Source: Ruania zhangjianzhongii (GTDB lineage Bacteria; Actinomycetota; Actinomycetes; Actinomycetales; Beutenbergiaceae). From it: 64,000 nt of DNA. Numbering within the stretch: position 1 is the first letter of the stretch; every line of letters starts with the position of its first letter. This document shows, piece after piece, positions 52,068 through 61,123 of this stretch. Position numbers and translations under genes: made by a program. Under the pieces are notes generated by a model that saw only the letters and a list, made by a program, of their open reading frames with translations, was not told the origin of the DNA and searched no databases. The DNA lies in NCBI RefSeq assembly GCF_008000995.1, contig NZ_CP042828.1, positions 372,001 to 436,000 on the forward strand. The letters are read 5' to 3'.

Positions 52068-53081
52068 TCAGCGTGCCGCGACCGCCCGGGTAGTGGCGTC
52101 CAACGCAAGCCGCGTCGCCGCGAGCCCGTCCCGCCCGGTCGGCAGGGCGTGCTCCTCACCGTGCAGCGCGGCGGCCAGGTCCAGGTACATCCCATCGAAC
52201 GACTTCTCCGGTGCCCAGTCGAGCTCGTGCGTCCCGGCGCTGTCGACGAGCACGAAGTCTCGCTCCTCGCGGCGGTAGCGGATGACGCCGTCGGTCCCGA
52301 TCACCTCGTAGCCGAACGACAGCAGCCTCGTCGGCGAGCGGTGGCTGTAGGCGAAGCTCACCTCGACGAGGACGTGGGCGCCGCCACCGGACAGGTGGGT
52401 GGTCAGGTGTTCGGGGGCGTCCACGCCGTCGAGGTCGTCGAACCAGATCCCTCGCGCATGCTCGACATGGAGTTCGCTGCCGAGCCACCACCGCGCCAGG
52501 TCGATCTGATGCACACCACAGTCGACCAGCGGCCCACCCTCAAGCATCCGTCCGATCCGGCGCTCGTTCACGCCGGTCCGTGCCTGCCGGTCCTCGAACG
52601 CCCCGTGCAGGTCCCAGAGGTAGACCATCCGCAACGACCGGACGTCGCCGACCGCTCCCGTAGCCACCAGTTCCTGGATCCGCCGCGCGACCGGCGAGAA
52701 CCGGTACGTGAAGCCGACCCAGAGCGCCGCGCCGGCCGCCTCCATCTGCTCGATCATCGCGACCGCCGCCTGCTCGTCCAGCGCGATCGGCTTCTCGCAC
52801 AGCACCGGCACACCGCACCCTGCCGCCCACGCGACATGCTCCGCGTGCACGCCGGCCGGTGAGGTGATCACCAGCGCGTCGAGGTCGGGCATCTCGTCCA
52901 ACGAGGTGCAGCGTGCCACCTCCGCCGGGACCGGTGCTGCCGCGAGTCGATCGGTCGACACGTCGCACACTCCGACGAGCTCGAGTCGCTCGGCTCGCAG
53001 GAGGGCCGGGAGGTGGCCATAGCGCGCCACCTCCCCGCATCCGACCACACCGATCCTGCGCGGGCGCGCGGAGATCGTCAT
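52068..53081 (-). CDS. Gfo/Idh/MocA-family oxidoreductase
   Basis: 337 residues. The N-terminal Rossmann fold begins RRIGVVGCGEVARYGHLPAL; CEKPIALDEQAAVAMIEQME holds the conserved E-K-P; the C-terminal domain has VDCGVHQIDLARWWLG with the catalytic-type histidine. These enzymes oxidise or reduce sugars or inositols with NAD(P). It is the last gene of operon B and overlaps the sulfatase stop by four bases, which suggests it acts on the desulfated sugar. Confidence 0.93.
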   Translation of the reverse strand: MTISARPRRIGVVGCGEVARYGHLPALLRAERLELVGVCDVSTDRLAAAPVPAEVARCTSLDEMPDLDALVITSPAGVHAEHVAWAAGCGVPVLCEKPIALDEQAAVAMIEQMEAAGAALWVGFTYRFSPVARRIQELVATGAVGDVRSLRMVYLWDLHGAFEDRQARTGVNERRIGRMLEGGPLVDCGVHQIDLARWWLGSELHVEHARGIWFDDLDGVDAPEHLTTHLSGGGAHVLVEVSFAYSHRSPTRLLSFGYEVIGTDGVIRYRREERDFVLVDSAGTHELDWAPEKSFDGMYLDLAAALHGEEHALPTGRDGLAATRLALDATTRAVAAR

Positions 53082-54367
53082 CGAGCGACTCCGGAGGCGT
53101 CGGGGACCGGTGCGGGGATGGGGCCGCGGAGCAAGGGGTCCTCGGTCAGGGTCATAAAAGTGTCGAGGCGCTCGCGGAGGTCGCCCAGTACCTCGACGAG
53201 AGCGGGATCGTCGACGGCGTTGGTGGACTCGGTCGGATCGGCGGTGAGGTCGTAGAGCTCCTCGCTCGCTCTCGGTGCCAGGTGTGCATCGCCCATCCCG
53301 CGTCGCGTGCTCGAGGACTCGAGGTCGGGAGGCAGCGCGAGCTTGGGCCGAGGCTCGAAGTTGCGGATGTACTTGTAGGAGTCGGTCCGGATCGCTCGGA
53401 TCGGGTCGTAGTCCGCGTGGTACGTCTTCTCCAGGAACACCTCGTGCCGCCGCAGTGGCGAGTCGTCCCGGAGGGTGTCGGCGAAGCTCGTGCCCTGGAC
53501 GTCGTCGGGAATGTCCGCTCCGGCCAGCTCGAGCAGCGTCGGAACCAGGTCGACGTGGCTGACCAGCCCCGGTTCGCGGCGCGGCTGCGGGGCGGCGGAT
53601 CGCGCCGGCATCCGCATCATCAGGGCGACGTGCACCCCAGGGTCGTACAGCGTGCTCTTGGCGCCTGGGAAGGGGGCGCCATGATCAGTGGTGAAGATGA
53701 CCACGGTGTTCTCGTCCAGACCGCTGCGCTCCAGTGCCGCCAGGATGTCGCCCAGACCGCGGTCTGCGACGGCGATCGACCCACCGAACGCTGCGAGGTC
53801 CTCCCGGGTGAACTCGTTGTCCGGGAGATAGTCCGGCACGTCGACCTCATCGAGGGGAGCCGGTGGATACCGGTCGGCGGGCCAGTCCCGGTGCACCTCG
53901 AGCATCCCGCACACCAGTAGGAACGGATCGTCGCCGGAGCCCTGATCGTCGAGCCACGACGATGCGGCCTCGGCGACGTCCGCGGCATGCGGGCGTCCGC
54001 GGGACAGATGTTCGTCGAAGCCCAGCCGGCCGACGTCGCGGGTCTCGTGCTGGAGGCCGGCGAGAACAGTGCGGTACCCGGCGGCCCGGAGCTGCGCCGG
54101 TAGCGGGCGCTCGCCCTCGCCGTACTCCCAGCCGCGATGCGTCAGTCCCTGCAGTCCGTTGCTGTGCGGGTAGCGACCGGTCCAGAGTGCACCGCGGGCC
54201 GGGCTGCACAACGGGCTGGTGCTGAAGCACTGCTCGAACAGCGTCGACTGGCTGGCGAGTGCCTCGGTGTGCGGTGCCTCGACGCGATGACCGTAGGACG
54301 GCAGATAGGTCCCGAGGTCATGCCAGTGCACGATGAGGATGTTCGGTGGGCGCATGGCTGTGCTCAT
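53078..54367 (-). CDS. Sulfatase (formylglycine type), operon B
   Basis: 429 residues. The N-terminal metal site is atypical (RPPNILIVHWHDLGTYLPSY: HD in place of the usual DD or DQ). The modification motif is STSPLCSPARGALWTGRYP with Cys54 (C-S-P-A-R). The second metal site is VVIFTTDHGAPFPGAKSTLY. The protein resembles heparan N-sulfatase-type family members in layout. There is no signal peptide, so it is cytoplasmic. It overlaps both neighbours by four bases. Confidence 0.93.
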   Translation of the reverse strand: MSTAMRPPNILIVHWHDLGTYLPSYGHRVEAPHTEALASQSTLFEQCFSTSPLCSPARGALWTGRYPHSNGLQGLTHRGWEYGEGERPLPAQLRAAGYRTVLAGLQHETRDVGRLGFDEHLSRGRPHAADVAEAASSWLDDQGSGDDPFLLVCGMLEVHRDWPADRYPPAPLDEVDVPDYLPDNEFTREDLAAFGGSIAVADRGLGDILAALERSGLDENTVVIFTTDHGAPFPGAKSTLYDPGVHVALMMRMPARSAAPQPRREPGLVSHVDLVPTLLELAGADIPDDVQGTSFADTLRDDSPLRRHEVFLEKTYHADYDPIRAIRTDSYKYIRNFEPRPKLALPPDLESSSTRRGMGDAHLAPRASEELYDLTADPTESTNAVDDPALVEVLGDLRERLDTFMTLTEDPLLRGPIPAPVPDASGVAR

Positions 54368-55989
54368 CCTTGGCTCTGCTCGTATGCCTCAGTCAGTTCA
54401 TCGCGGATCTTGTCGCCGCCGTCGCGCTTCCAGCGTTCCACAGCATCGGTCCAGGAGGACACCGGTTCGCGTCCCTCCAGGATGTCTGTCTGTGCACTGC
54501 CGAGCGCGCTTCCGATCTGGGACCCCTTGCGTGATTCGGTCTCGCTGAACAACGCCGACGCGGGGTTGCCGATCGCAGTCGGGACTAGGGCGGTCTGAGT
54601 ATCGAACTGTGCTTCGGCCACTTCGGGCTTGCCGGGCACGTAGTTCACCCACGGTCCTTCGGCGACGTACTTGAGACCGAGCTGGGTCTCGCTCTGGCCC
54701 TTCTCGGTGAGTACCGGGTCGCCATCGACCATCGTGTGGTGCTCGCCGTCGAGCCCATAGTTCTTGAACAGGTGCTCCTCGCTGCCGAACGGAGCCGCCA
54801 GGTAGTTCAGAACCTCGAGTAGCGCGGGGGCCCGGTCGGCGGAACCGATACTGATGCCGGTCAGGTTGTGAGTCGCCGGTCCCAGCCAGATCGGCATGGT
54901 TCCGCCGCCGTCGACCTTGGGCGGAACCATCACGCCGAGACGCATCTGGCCGGCATTAGGCCGGGCCGCCAGACTCGACCAGGCGGCGTACGTGCCCTCG
55001 AAGAACAGCGTGCGGCCGCCGACGACCCACGCCTGCCGTTGCTGGTTGTCCGACGACGTGGTGTCCGGGTGCACCACACCCTTCTCCACCAGCTCCCGGC
55101 CCTTCTCCAGAGCGTCGAGCTGGCGCTCGTCCTCGTTGGTGCTCACCAGCATGCCGTCAGAGCCCAGCTCCCAGCCGTTCGCGATGCCATGGGCTTGCCG
55201 GATCAGCTGCATCGGAACGTTCGACAGCGCCCAGGTGTTGCCCCCGGTCAGCTCCTCGAAGATGGTCACCAGATCGGCCCAGCTCTGAACCTCGGGATCG
55301 AGACCTTGCTCCTCGAGCACGTCATCTCGCCGGTAGAGCGCCGGGCTGCTCTGTGCGCCACGTGCGATCGGGACGCCGTAGATCCGACCGCCGTAGATGG
55401 AGTACTGCCAGCTCTCGGTCGGGATGTTGGCGAGGAAGGGGTAGTCCTGGATGGCGTCCCCACTGAGGAGGTCGGTGAGATCGGCAGCACGCTCCTGCAG
55501 CAGGGACGGCAGCCCGGGGATGCCACCTGGGAAGTAGGTGAACAGGTCCGGAAGCTGATCGCCGGCGACCGTCGTCTGAAAGCGGTCGGTGAAGTCGCCA
55601 CTCGGTACCAGGGAGACGTCCAGGGTGAACCCGAGGCGCTCGTTCAGCGCTTGCCAGTAGGCGTTCTGGTCCATGGACGGCGGCACCGGGGTGTTGGTCA
55701 CGGCGAAGACGCCGACGTCCTCGCCGTCTCCCGGTGGACCGTCGGTCACGGCAACGGGATCGGCCGGGTAGTGCAGCACGGTGTCGCTGACGCCGTCCTC
55801 GCCCTTGAAATCGGGTTCGAAGCCGGTGTACGGGATATAGGTGGGCAACTCGACGCTGTTGTTCTCCGCCTGTGAGCCGGCTCCACCCCGGCCCTCGTTG
55901 CTGCAGCCGGTGAGCCCGAGGGCGGCGAGGCCACCCATGGCGAGAGTGCCCTGCAGCAGACGGCGTCGGGCGATGATGGGTTCAGACAT
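54364..55989 (-). CDS. ABC importer solute-binding lipoprotein, operon B
   Basis: 541 residues, of the long LplA/YtcQ-type binding proteins. The N-terminus has a twin-arginine-like start and lipobox (IARRRLLQGTLAMGGLAALG then LTGCSNEG). The mature part includes VPPSMDQNAYWQALNERLGF, PDLFTYFPGGIPGLPSLLQE and a C-terminal helical region. AAGGAGCACC precedes the ATG. It lies 64 bp after the permease gene and overlaps the sulfatase start. Confidence 0.93.
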   Translation of the reverse strand: MSEPIIARRRLLQGTLAMGGLAALGLTGCSNEGRGGAGSQAENNSVELPTYIPYTGFEPDFKGEDGVSDTVLHYPADPVAVTDGPPGDGEDVGVFAVTNTPVPPSMDQNAYWQALNERLGFTLDVSLVPSGDFTDRFQTTVAGDQLPDLFTYFPGGIPGLPSLLQERAADLTDLLSGDAIQDYPFLANIPTESWQYSIYGGRIYGVPIARGAQSSPALYRRDDVLEEQGLDPEVQSWADLVTIFEELTGGNTWALSNVPMQLIRQAHGIANGWELGSDGMLVSTNEDERQLDALEKGRELVEKGVVHPDTTSSDNQQRQAWVVGGRTLFFEGTYAAWSSLAARPNAGQMRLGVMVPPKVDGGGTMPIWLGPATHNLTGISIGSADRAPALLEVLNYLAAPFGSEEHLFKNYGLDGEHHTMVDGDPVLTEKGQSETQLGLKYVAEGPWVNYVPGKPEVAEAQFDTQTALVPTAIGNPASALFSETESRKGSQIGSALGSAQTDILEGREPVSSWTDAVERWKRDGGDKIRDELTEAYEQSQG

Positions 55990-56053
55990 GGTGGTGCTCC
56001 TTGTCGGTCGTGGCCGTCAGGCGGCCGGATCGGGGGTGTCTTCTGGTGCGGGG

Positions 56054-57001
56054 TCAGCCCTTGACGGCGCCAGTGAGCATGCCCTTGGCGAAGTGGCGCT
56101 GCAGGAACGGGTAGACGATCAGCACCGGCACGATCGAGATGACCAGAATCGCCATCTGCAGTGAGGTCTGCGGCGGGAGAGTCACCTCCGCGCCGAGGTC
56201 CTGGATGCCGATCTGGTTGCCGTCGACGACGTAGGTGCGCAGGACCAGCTGCATGGGCCACTTCGAGGTGTCGGAGATGTACAGCAGGGCGTTGAAGAAG
56301 GCATTCCAGTACCCGACGCCGTAGAACAGCCCGATCACGGCCAGCACCGGCTTGGCCAGAGGTAGGCCCATGTACCGGAACATCTGCCACTCGCTCGCGC
56401 CGTCGATGCGGGCGCTGTCCATCACCTCCTGCGGGAGGCCGACGAAGAAGGCCCGGACGACGATCACGTTGAAGGCCGAGACCGACGTCGGGATGATCAG
56501 CGCCCACAGACTGTTCAGCAGCCCGAGCTGCTGGACCACCAGGTAGCTCGGAATGATGCCGGGGCTGAACAGCAGGCTCACCAGGACCAGCACCAGCAGC
56601 TGACGGTTGCCGACGCTGCCGCGACGGCTGAGCGCCCAGCCCAGCATCGCCGTCATCGTGAGGCTGATCAGGGTGCCGACCAACGTCACGAACATGCTGA
56701 CGCCCAGCGCCTGCGTGACGACCCCGCCGGCGAAGACGGAGCGGTAGGCGGTGAGATCGATGCCCTCCGGGAACAGGACGAAGCCACCCGCCTCGACCAC
56801 CTGCTCCGGCGTGGCGAGCGATGTCGAGATGATCCCGAGGAACGGCAGCACCACCAGGAGGCAGGCGATGCCGAGCACGATGGCTTTGATGAAGGTCTCG
56901 ACCGGTCCGGGCCGAGGCACCCCGTCGATGAGGGCGCCGCTGCGCCGACGCCGCTTGCGCTGCTGCCGGGCACTGGGCGCGTCGGTGTGAGTCGCGGTCA
57001 T
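56054..57001 (-). CDS. ABC importer permease (YtcP/LplC type), operon B
   Basis: 315 residues from MTATHTDAPSARQQRKRRRR at 57001, which overlaps the previous stop (ATGA); the open extension upstream lies within the other permease. Six membrane segments; the EAA loop is EVMDSARIDGASEWQMFRYM. It pairs with the following LplB-type permease. Confidence 0.94.
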   Translation of the reverse strand: MTATHTDAPSARQQRKRRRRSGALIDGVPRPGPVETFIKAIVLGIACLLVVLPFLGIISTSLATPEQVVEAGGFVLFPEGIDLTAYRSVFAGGVVTQALGVSMFVTLVGTLISLTMTAMLGWALSRRGSVGNRQLLVLVLVSLLFSPGIIPSYLVVQQLGLLNSLWALIIPTSVSAFNVIVVRAFFVGLPQEVMDSARIDGASEWQMFRYMGLPLAKPVLAVIGLFYGVGYWNAFFNALLYISDTSKWPMQLVLRTYVVDGNQIGIQDLGAEVTLPPQTSLQMAILVISIVPVLIVYPFLQRHFAKGMLTGAVKG

Positions 57002-58026
57002 GCCTTGTACACCCCTTCCTCGCCGAAGATGTGAGCCACCTTGTTCGCGACCAGCACGAGCACCAGCCCGACCAGTCCCTTCACGAGACCGACAGCGGCC
57101 GAGACGCCCCACGCACCGCCGACCACGCCGTTGTTGTAGACGTAGGTATCGAGCACTTGGGCGACGTCTAGCCCGACGGCCTGCTGCTGCAGCAAGAGCT
57201 GTTCGAAGCCGACGGACAACGAGTCACCGAGCTTGAGGATGAACAGCAGGATGATGATGGGGCGCATCCCCGGCAGCGTCACGTGCCAGGTCTGCCGCCA
57301 CCGGGTCGCGCCATCCATCGCCGAGGCCTCGTACAGCGACCGGTCGATCTGGGAGAGCACCGCGAGGAAGAGGATCGTTGCCCAGCCGGTGTCCTTCCAG
57401 ATGATCTGAGAGGTGATGAGGGCGTAGAACACATCGCTGTTGCCGATGATGTCGATGTTTTCCCAGCCGCGGGCACGGAGCCAGTTGTTCAGCATCCCGG
57501 CACCGCCGAGCATCTGCTGGAAGATCGCCACGACGATCACCCAGGAGAGGAAGTGCGGCAGGTAGAGCACCGACTGCACGGCCTGCTTCACCCGGTTGGA
57601 CACCAGGCTGTTCAGCAGCAGCGCCAGCACAATCGGTGCCGGGAACACAAAGAGGGTTTGCAGCGCTGTAATAAAAAGCGTGTTTCGCAGCGCTCGCAAG
57701 AACTCCGGGTCGCCGTTGAACAGGATCGAGAAGTTCTCGAAGCCCACCCAGAGCGAGCGGTCGATGCCGAGGTAGGGCTGGAAGTCCTGGAAGGCGATGA
57801 CGTTGCCACCGAGGGCGATGTACTGGAACACCACGATCACCGTCATGGCCGGTAGCGCCAGCAACAGGACCGTGCGGTCTCGCACGATACGGCGCCACAG
57901 TGGCATCCGGCGGCGTGGTTCGCCAGCTGCGGGGGTCTTTGCCTGAGCGAGCTTCTTGGGGCGGTTGGTGGTGGTCGTCACGAGGCGGCCACCGGAGAAT
58001 GGGGTTGCGCCACGGCGGGGCAGCAT
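56998..58026 (-). CDS. ABC importer permease (LplB type), operon B
   Basis: 342 residues from ATG 58026 (MLPRRGATPFSGGRLV); AAGGAG lies about 16 bases upstream, and a GTG at 57981 is an alternative. The frame is open to 58122, but that would cross the operator region. Features are LLLALPAMTVIVVFQYIALG, six membrane segments and the EAA loop YEASAMDGATRWRQTWHVTL. It is the first gene of operon B, divergent from the LacI gene at 58137. Confidence 0.92.
   Translation of the reverse strand: MLPRRGATPFSGGRLVTTTTNRPKKLAQAKTPAAGEPRRRMPLWRRIVRDRTVLLLALPAMTVIVVFQYIALGGNVIAFQDFQPYLGIDRSLWVGFENFSILFNGDPEFLRALRNTLFITALQTLFVFPAPIVLALLLNSLVSNRVKQAVQSVLYLPHFLSWVIVVAIFQQMLGGAGMLNNWLRARGWENIDIIGNSDVFYALITSQIIWKDTGWATILFLAVLSQIDRSLYEASAMDGATRWRQTWHVTLPGMRPIIILLFILKLGDSLSVGFEQLLLQQQAVGLDVAQVLDTYVYNNGVVGGAWGVSAAVGLVKGLVGLVLVLVANKVAHIFGEEGVYKA
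57658..57671. promoter_or_regulatory. LacI-type palindrome inside the operon B permease gene
   Basis: TTGCAGCGCTGTAA, identical to the site at 61137-61150 and one base from the operon A palindrome. It lies in coding sequence (residues ITALQ), about 355 bp into the first gene of operon B. It could be an internal roadblock operator or chance. Confidence 0.35.
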
Positions 58027-58076
58027 GACCGGTGCACAGCACTCCTTCGAGCTAGTGGGTCTGGTCGACACGTCAT

Positions 58077-58113
58077 AGTGATCGTTCACTTCACGATAAG
58101 GTGATCGTTCACT
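58077..58113. promoter_or_regulatory. Tandem LacI-type operators between operon B and its LacI gene
   Basis: GTGATCGTTCACT occurs at 58078-58090 and again at 58101-58113, 23 bp apart. Each extends to an imperfect palindrome of the form GTGANCGNTCAC with the central CG of LacI-family sites. They lie in the 110-bp divergent spacer, suited to control both operon B and the LacI gene. Confidence 0.65.
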
Positions 58114-58136
58114 CTGAGTCAACTAGGATGCGAACA

Positions 58137-59135
58137 ATGGAGCACCGACGCCCGACTCTTCGGGAGGTGGCGAGCCTCGCTGGAGTCTCGCACCAGACGG
58201 TCTCGCGGTACCTGCGGCACGAAGGCGGGTTGCGTGACAAGACCGTCGAGCAGGTCGAGGCCGCGATCAGCGAGCTCGGCTATCGGCCGAATCTGGTCGC
58301 GCGGTCGATGCGGACCCGCCAGACCGGTCTGCTGGCCATCGTGCTGCCAGGCTGGGCCGGTGCTGAACGCACGATGGCCGCTGCCTCCGAAGAGGCGCGT
58401 GCAGCGGGCTACCGGGTCGAAGTGGTGATCGCCGTCGGGGAGGATCCGGCCGCGCTGGGGACGCATGCCCGGGACCTGTTGGCAGCCGGTCTGGTGGACG
58501 GCGTCCTGTCCGTCACCCCGATCCCGCCCGCACCGCCGGACGATGAGCTGCTGGTCCAAGTAGGCGAGTACGACACGCTGCTGCGCGCCGTCGATGCGGT
58601 CGCTGATGACACCACCACGATGGAGGATCTGGTGGAGAAGCTTGCCGGGATGGGGCACCGTCACCTGCTGCATATCGGTGGTCCCGAGGACTGGCTCTCG
58701 GCCCGACTTCGTCTCGAGGGATATCGCAATGCCGTCGCCCGGCTGGGCCTGGTCTCGCACGGAGAGCTGCCGGGGCCGTGGCTGCCCGCGCGAGGCCTCG
58801 AGGTGGTCTCGGCGTTGCCGGAGGACAGCCCCGTCACTGCGGTGGTCGCGGCCAGCGATCACATTGCCATCGGAGCGGTCCGCGCGGCGCTGCAGCGCGG
58901 CTGGTCTGTACCGGAGCGGCTGAGTGTCACCGGGTGGGACGACTTGTGGCTAGCCCGGTTCGTGACGCCCGCCCTCTCCACAGTCGTGGTGGATCGCGAG
59001 AGCGCGGGGCGGCACTCGATGCGTCGGCTGATCGCTGCCGTGCGCGGTGAGCCGGAGCCCGAGCCGCCCAGCGGTCCCCTCACCCAGATCACGTTTCGCG
59101 AGACGACTGCGCCGCCGGCAGACCAGGCGCCGTGA
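58137..59135 (+). CDS. LacI-family regulator, operon B
   Basis: 332 residues from ATG 58137, with AGGA upstream; ATG 58128 is an alternative. The helix-turn-helix is TLREVASLAGVSHQTVSRYL, the hinge YRPNLVARSMRTRQTGLLAI, and the sugar-binding domain includes GHRHLLHIGGPEDWLSARLR and VTGWDDLWLARFVTPALSTV. It is divergent from the operon B importer and probably binds the tandem sites in between. Confidence 0.93.
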   Translation: MEHRRPTLREVASLAGVSHQTVSRYLRHEGGLRDKTVEQVEAAISELGYRPNLVARSMRTRQTGLLAIVLPGWAGAERTMAAASEEARAAGYRVEVVIAVGEDPAALGTHARDLLAAGLVDGVLSVTPIPPAPPDDELLVQVGEYDTLLRAVDAVADDTTTMEDLVEKLAGMGHRHLLHIGGPEDWLSARLRLEGYRNAVARLGLVSHGELPGPWLPARGLEVVSALPEDSPVTAVVAASDHIAIGAVRAALQRGWSVPERLSVTGWDDLWLARFVTPALSTVVVDRESAGRHSMRRLIAAVRGEPEPEPPSGPLTQITFRETTAPPADQAP

Positions 59136-59200
59136 GGGCCTGCACCTCACCATGACCGGGCCTCCGTGTCGCGAACGCGTGCCTCCTCCTCTCCCCCGTT

Positions 59201-59262
59201 GGAACGCCCTTAGCGCATTCGAACCTGTTTACGGGGTGGTTTGAGTGCGCCGAGGGTGTTCC
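59201..59262. terminator. Long imperfect inverted repeat between convergent genes
   Basis: A 25-bp arm (59201-59225, starting GGAACGCCCT) and its partner (59238-59262, ending AGGGTGTTCC) match at 20 of 25 positions; all mismatches are transitions, several of which allow G-U pairs. The loop is 12 nt. It lies between the ends of the LacI gene and the convergent GH2 gene, as a bidirectional terminator would. Confidence 0.6.
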
Positions 59263-59280
59263 GATGTGGTTGTGGGTGGG

Positions 59281-61089
59281 TTATTGCTGTTCGTAGGCGG
59301 CGGGTTGTTGTTGGGCGGTGCGGATGCGGGTGGTGTTGAGTTTCTGGGTGCGGTCGAAGTGGTAGATGCCGTTTTGTTCTTGGAAGGTGTCGGTGAGTTG
59401 GGTGTAGCAGTAGCCGAACATGTGGGGGTTGTTGAGTAGTACTGCGGTCAGGCCGGTGAAGCGTTGGTGGAACTCTTCTTCGGTGGCTACGCGTTGGCCG
59501 TAGCCCCAGGAGGCGTCGCGTTGTTCGCCGCTGGCGTGGGCGGCGGCGAGTTCGGCGTTCCACCAGATGCCGCCGTATTCGGAGACGAAGAAGGGTTGGC
59601 CGGCATAGGGCAGGGAGAATTCGCCGTCGGCGGGTTTGTTGCGCTGCGGGTGGCCGTGGGCGAGGCCGGCTTGTTCGGCGGCGAAGGCTGTGGGGTCTTG
59701 TTCGTAGGAGTGGGAGTCATAGACGTCGGTCTCGGCGACGCGGTGGGAGTAGCCGGAGGCGTCGATGACTGGTCGGGTGGTGTCGGCGGCTTTGGTGGCG
59801 AGGAACATGCCGCGGGTGATGTCGTCCAGGACGGTGATGCGGTCGTGGATGACTTGGTGGGTCTCGTTCAGGGGGCACCAGCCGATGATCGCGGGTTGGT
59901 TGTAGTCGCGTTCGAGGACTTCCAGCCATTGGGTGGTGAAGGAGGCGGTGGGTTGCTGGTTGTGCCCGCGGGTTCCTTGTCCGGACACGCCCCAGTCGCC
60001 GAACTCGCCCCAGAGGAGGTAGCCGAGGCGGGCGGCGTGGTAGAGGTAGCGTTCCTCGGCGACTTTCTGGTGGATTCGGGCGCCGTTGAACCCGGCCGCG
60101 ATGCCGAGTTCGATGTCGCGGACCAGCGCCTCATCGCTCGGGGCCGTCATCAGCGTCTGGGGCCAGTAGCCCTGGTCCAGGACCAGGCGTTGGAACACCG
60201 GTTTGCCGTTCAGTAGTAGGTGTTGGCCGTCGATGCTGACCGAGCGCAGCCCGGCGTAGCTCTCGACGGCGTCCATCACCTGGTCTGTCTCGTCCAGCAG
60301 TTCGATGTGGAGGTCGTACAGGTGTGGGTCGGTCGGGGACCACAGGCGCACGCTCTCGGCCGGGATGGTGAGCTGTAGGGCGGGGGCGAGGTCTAGATCC
60401 GCCCGGACCTGCGCCGTCGTGATCTCGATCCCGTTCGCGCTCAGGGTGGCGCGCAGGCGGTACCCGGCCCGGTTGGCGCTGACCGGTGCCTCGATACGGA
60501 AACACTCGCCGCCGACATCGGGGGTGATCCGCGGGCGCTTGAGGTGCACGGGTGGGACTGGTTCGGCCCAGACGGTCTGCCAGATTCCGGTGGTGCGGGT
60601 GTACTGGCAGTGCGTGTTCGAGTACCAGGTGGCCTGTTTGCCGCGGGCCTGGACCTCTTCGCGCAGGTCCCGGGCCCGTACGGTGATGGTGCCGCGGCCA
60701 TCGGTGAGGGTGTCGGTGATGTCGGCGGTGAACGGGGAGAACCCGCCACGGTGGCGGACCACTTCGGTGCCGCCCACCCACACCGTGGTGTCGTGATCGA
60801 CCGCGCCGAAGTGCAGCAGCACCCGCTGCCCGGCCCAGTGCTCGGGCACCGCGATCTCCCGCCGGTACCAGACCGCCTGCAGGAAGTCGGTCTCCCCGAT
60901 CCCGGAAGCCTGCGACTCCGGAGCGAACGGCACCAGGATGCTCCGAGTCAACGGCGCCTCGACCAGGCCCCGCTCCAGACCCGAATCACCCTGATCGACC
61001 TCGAAGTCCCACCAACCATTCAAGTTCAACCACTCCGAACGCACCATCTGCGGACGCGGATACTCGGGTCGAGGGATCTGGTTGGACAT
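59281..61089 (-). CDS. Cytoplasmic glycoside hydrolase family 2
   Basis: 602 residues from MSNQIPRPEYPRPQMVRSEW at 61089, with GGAG upstream. The GH2 sugar-binding domain (LNLNGWWDFEVDQGDSGLER, then VLLHFGAVDHDTTVWVGGTE), Ig-like domain and TIM barrel are present. The acid/base is Glu409 in WCPLNETHQVI and the nucleophile Glu504 in FFVSEYGGIWW. There is no signal peptide, so it cleaves imported oligosaccharide; beta-glucuronidase or beta-galactosidase activity is likely. The 3' third favours C- and A-ending codons (CAA, GAA) more than neighbours. The promoter carries the same palindrome type as operon A. Confidence 0.92.
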   Translation of the reverse strand: MSNQIPRPEYPRPQMVRSEWLNLNGWWDFEVDQGDSGLERGLVEAPLTRSILVPFAPESQASGIGETDFLQAVWYRREIAVPEHWAGQRVLLHFGAVDHDTTVWVGGTEVVRHRGGFSPFTADITDTLTDGRGTITVRARDLREEVQARGKQATWYSNTHCQYTRTTGIWQTVWAEPVPPVHLKRPRITPDVGGECFRIEAPVSANRAGYRLRATLSANGIEITTAQVRADLDLAPALQLTIPAESVRLWSPTDPHLYDLHIELLDETDQVMDAVESYAGLRSVSIDGQHLLLNGKPVFQRLVLDQGYWPQTLMTAPSDEALVRDIELGIAAGFNGARIHQKVAEERYLYHAARLGYLLWGEFGDWGVSGQGTRGHNQQPTASFTTQWLEVLERDYNQPAIIGWCPLNETHQVIHDRITVLDDITRGMFLATKAADTTRPVIDASGYSHRVAETDVYDSHSYEQDPTAFAAEQAGLAHGHPQRNKPADGEFSLPYAGQPFFVSEYGGIWWNAELAAAHASGEQRDASWGYGQRVATEEEFHQRFTGLTAVLLNNPHMFGYCYTQLTDTFQEQNGIYHFDRTQKLNTTRIRTAQQQPAAYEQQ

Positions 61090-61123
61090 GACGTCTCCAT
61101 CGTTGAAGCGAAAGTGTGGTGGC

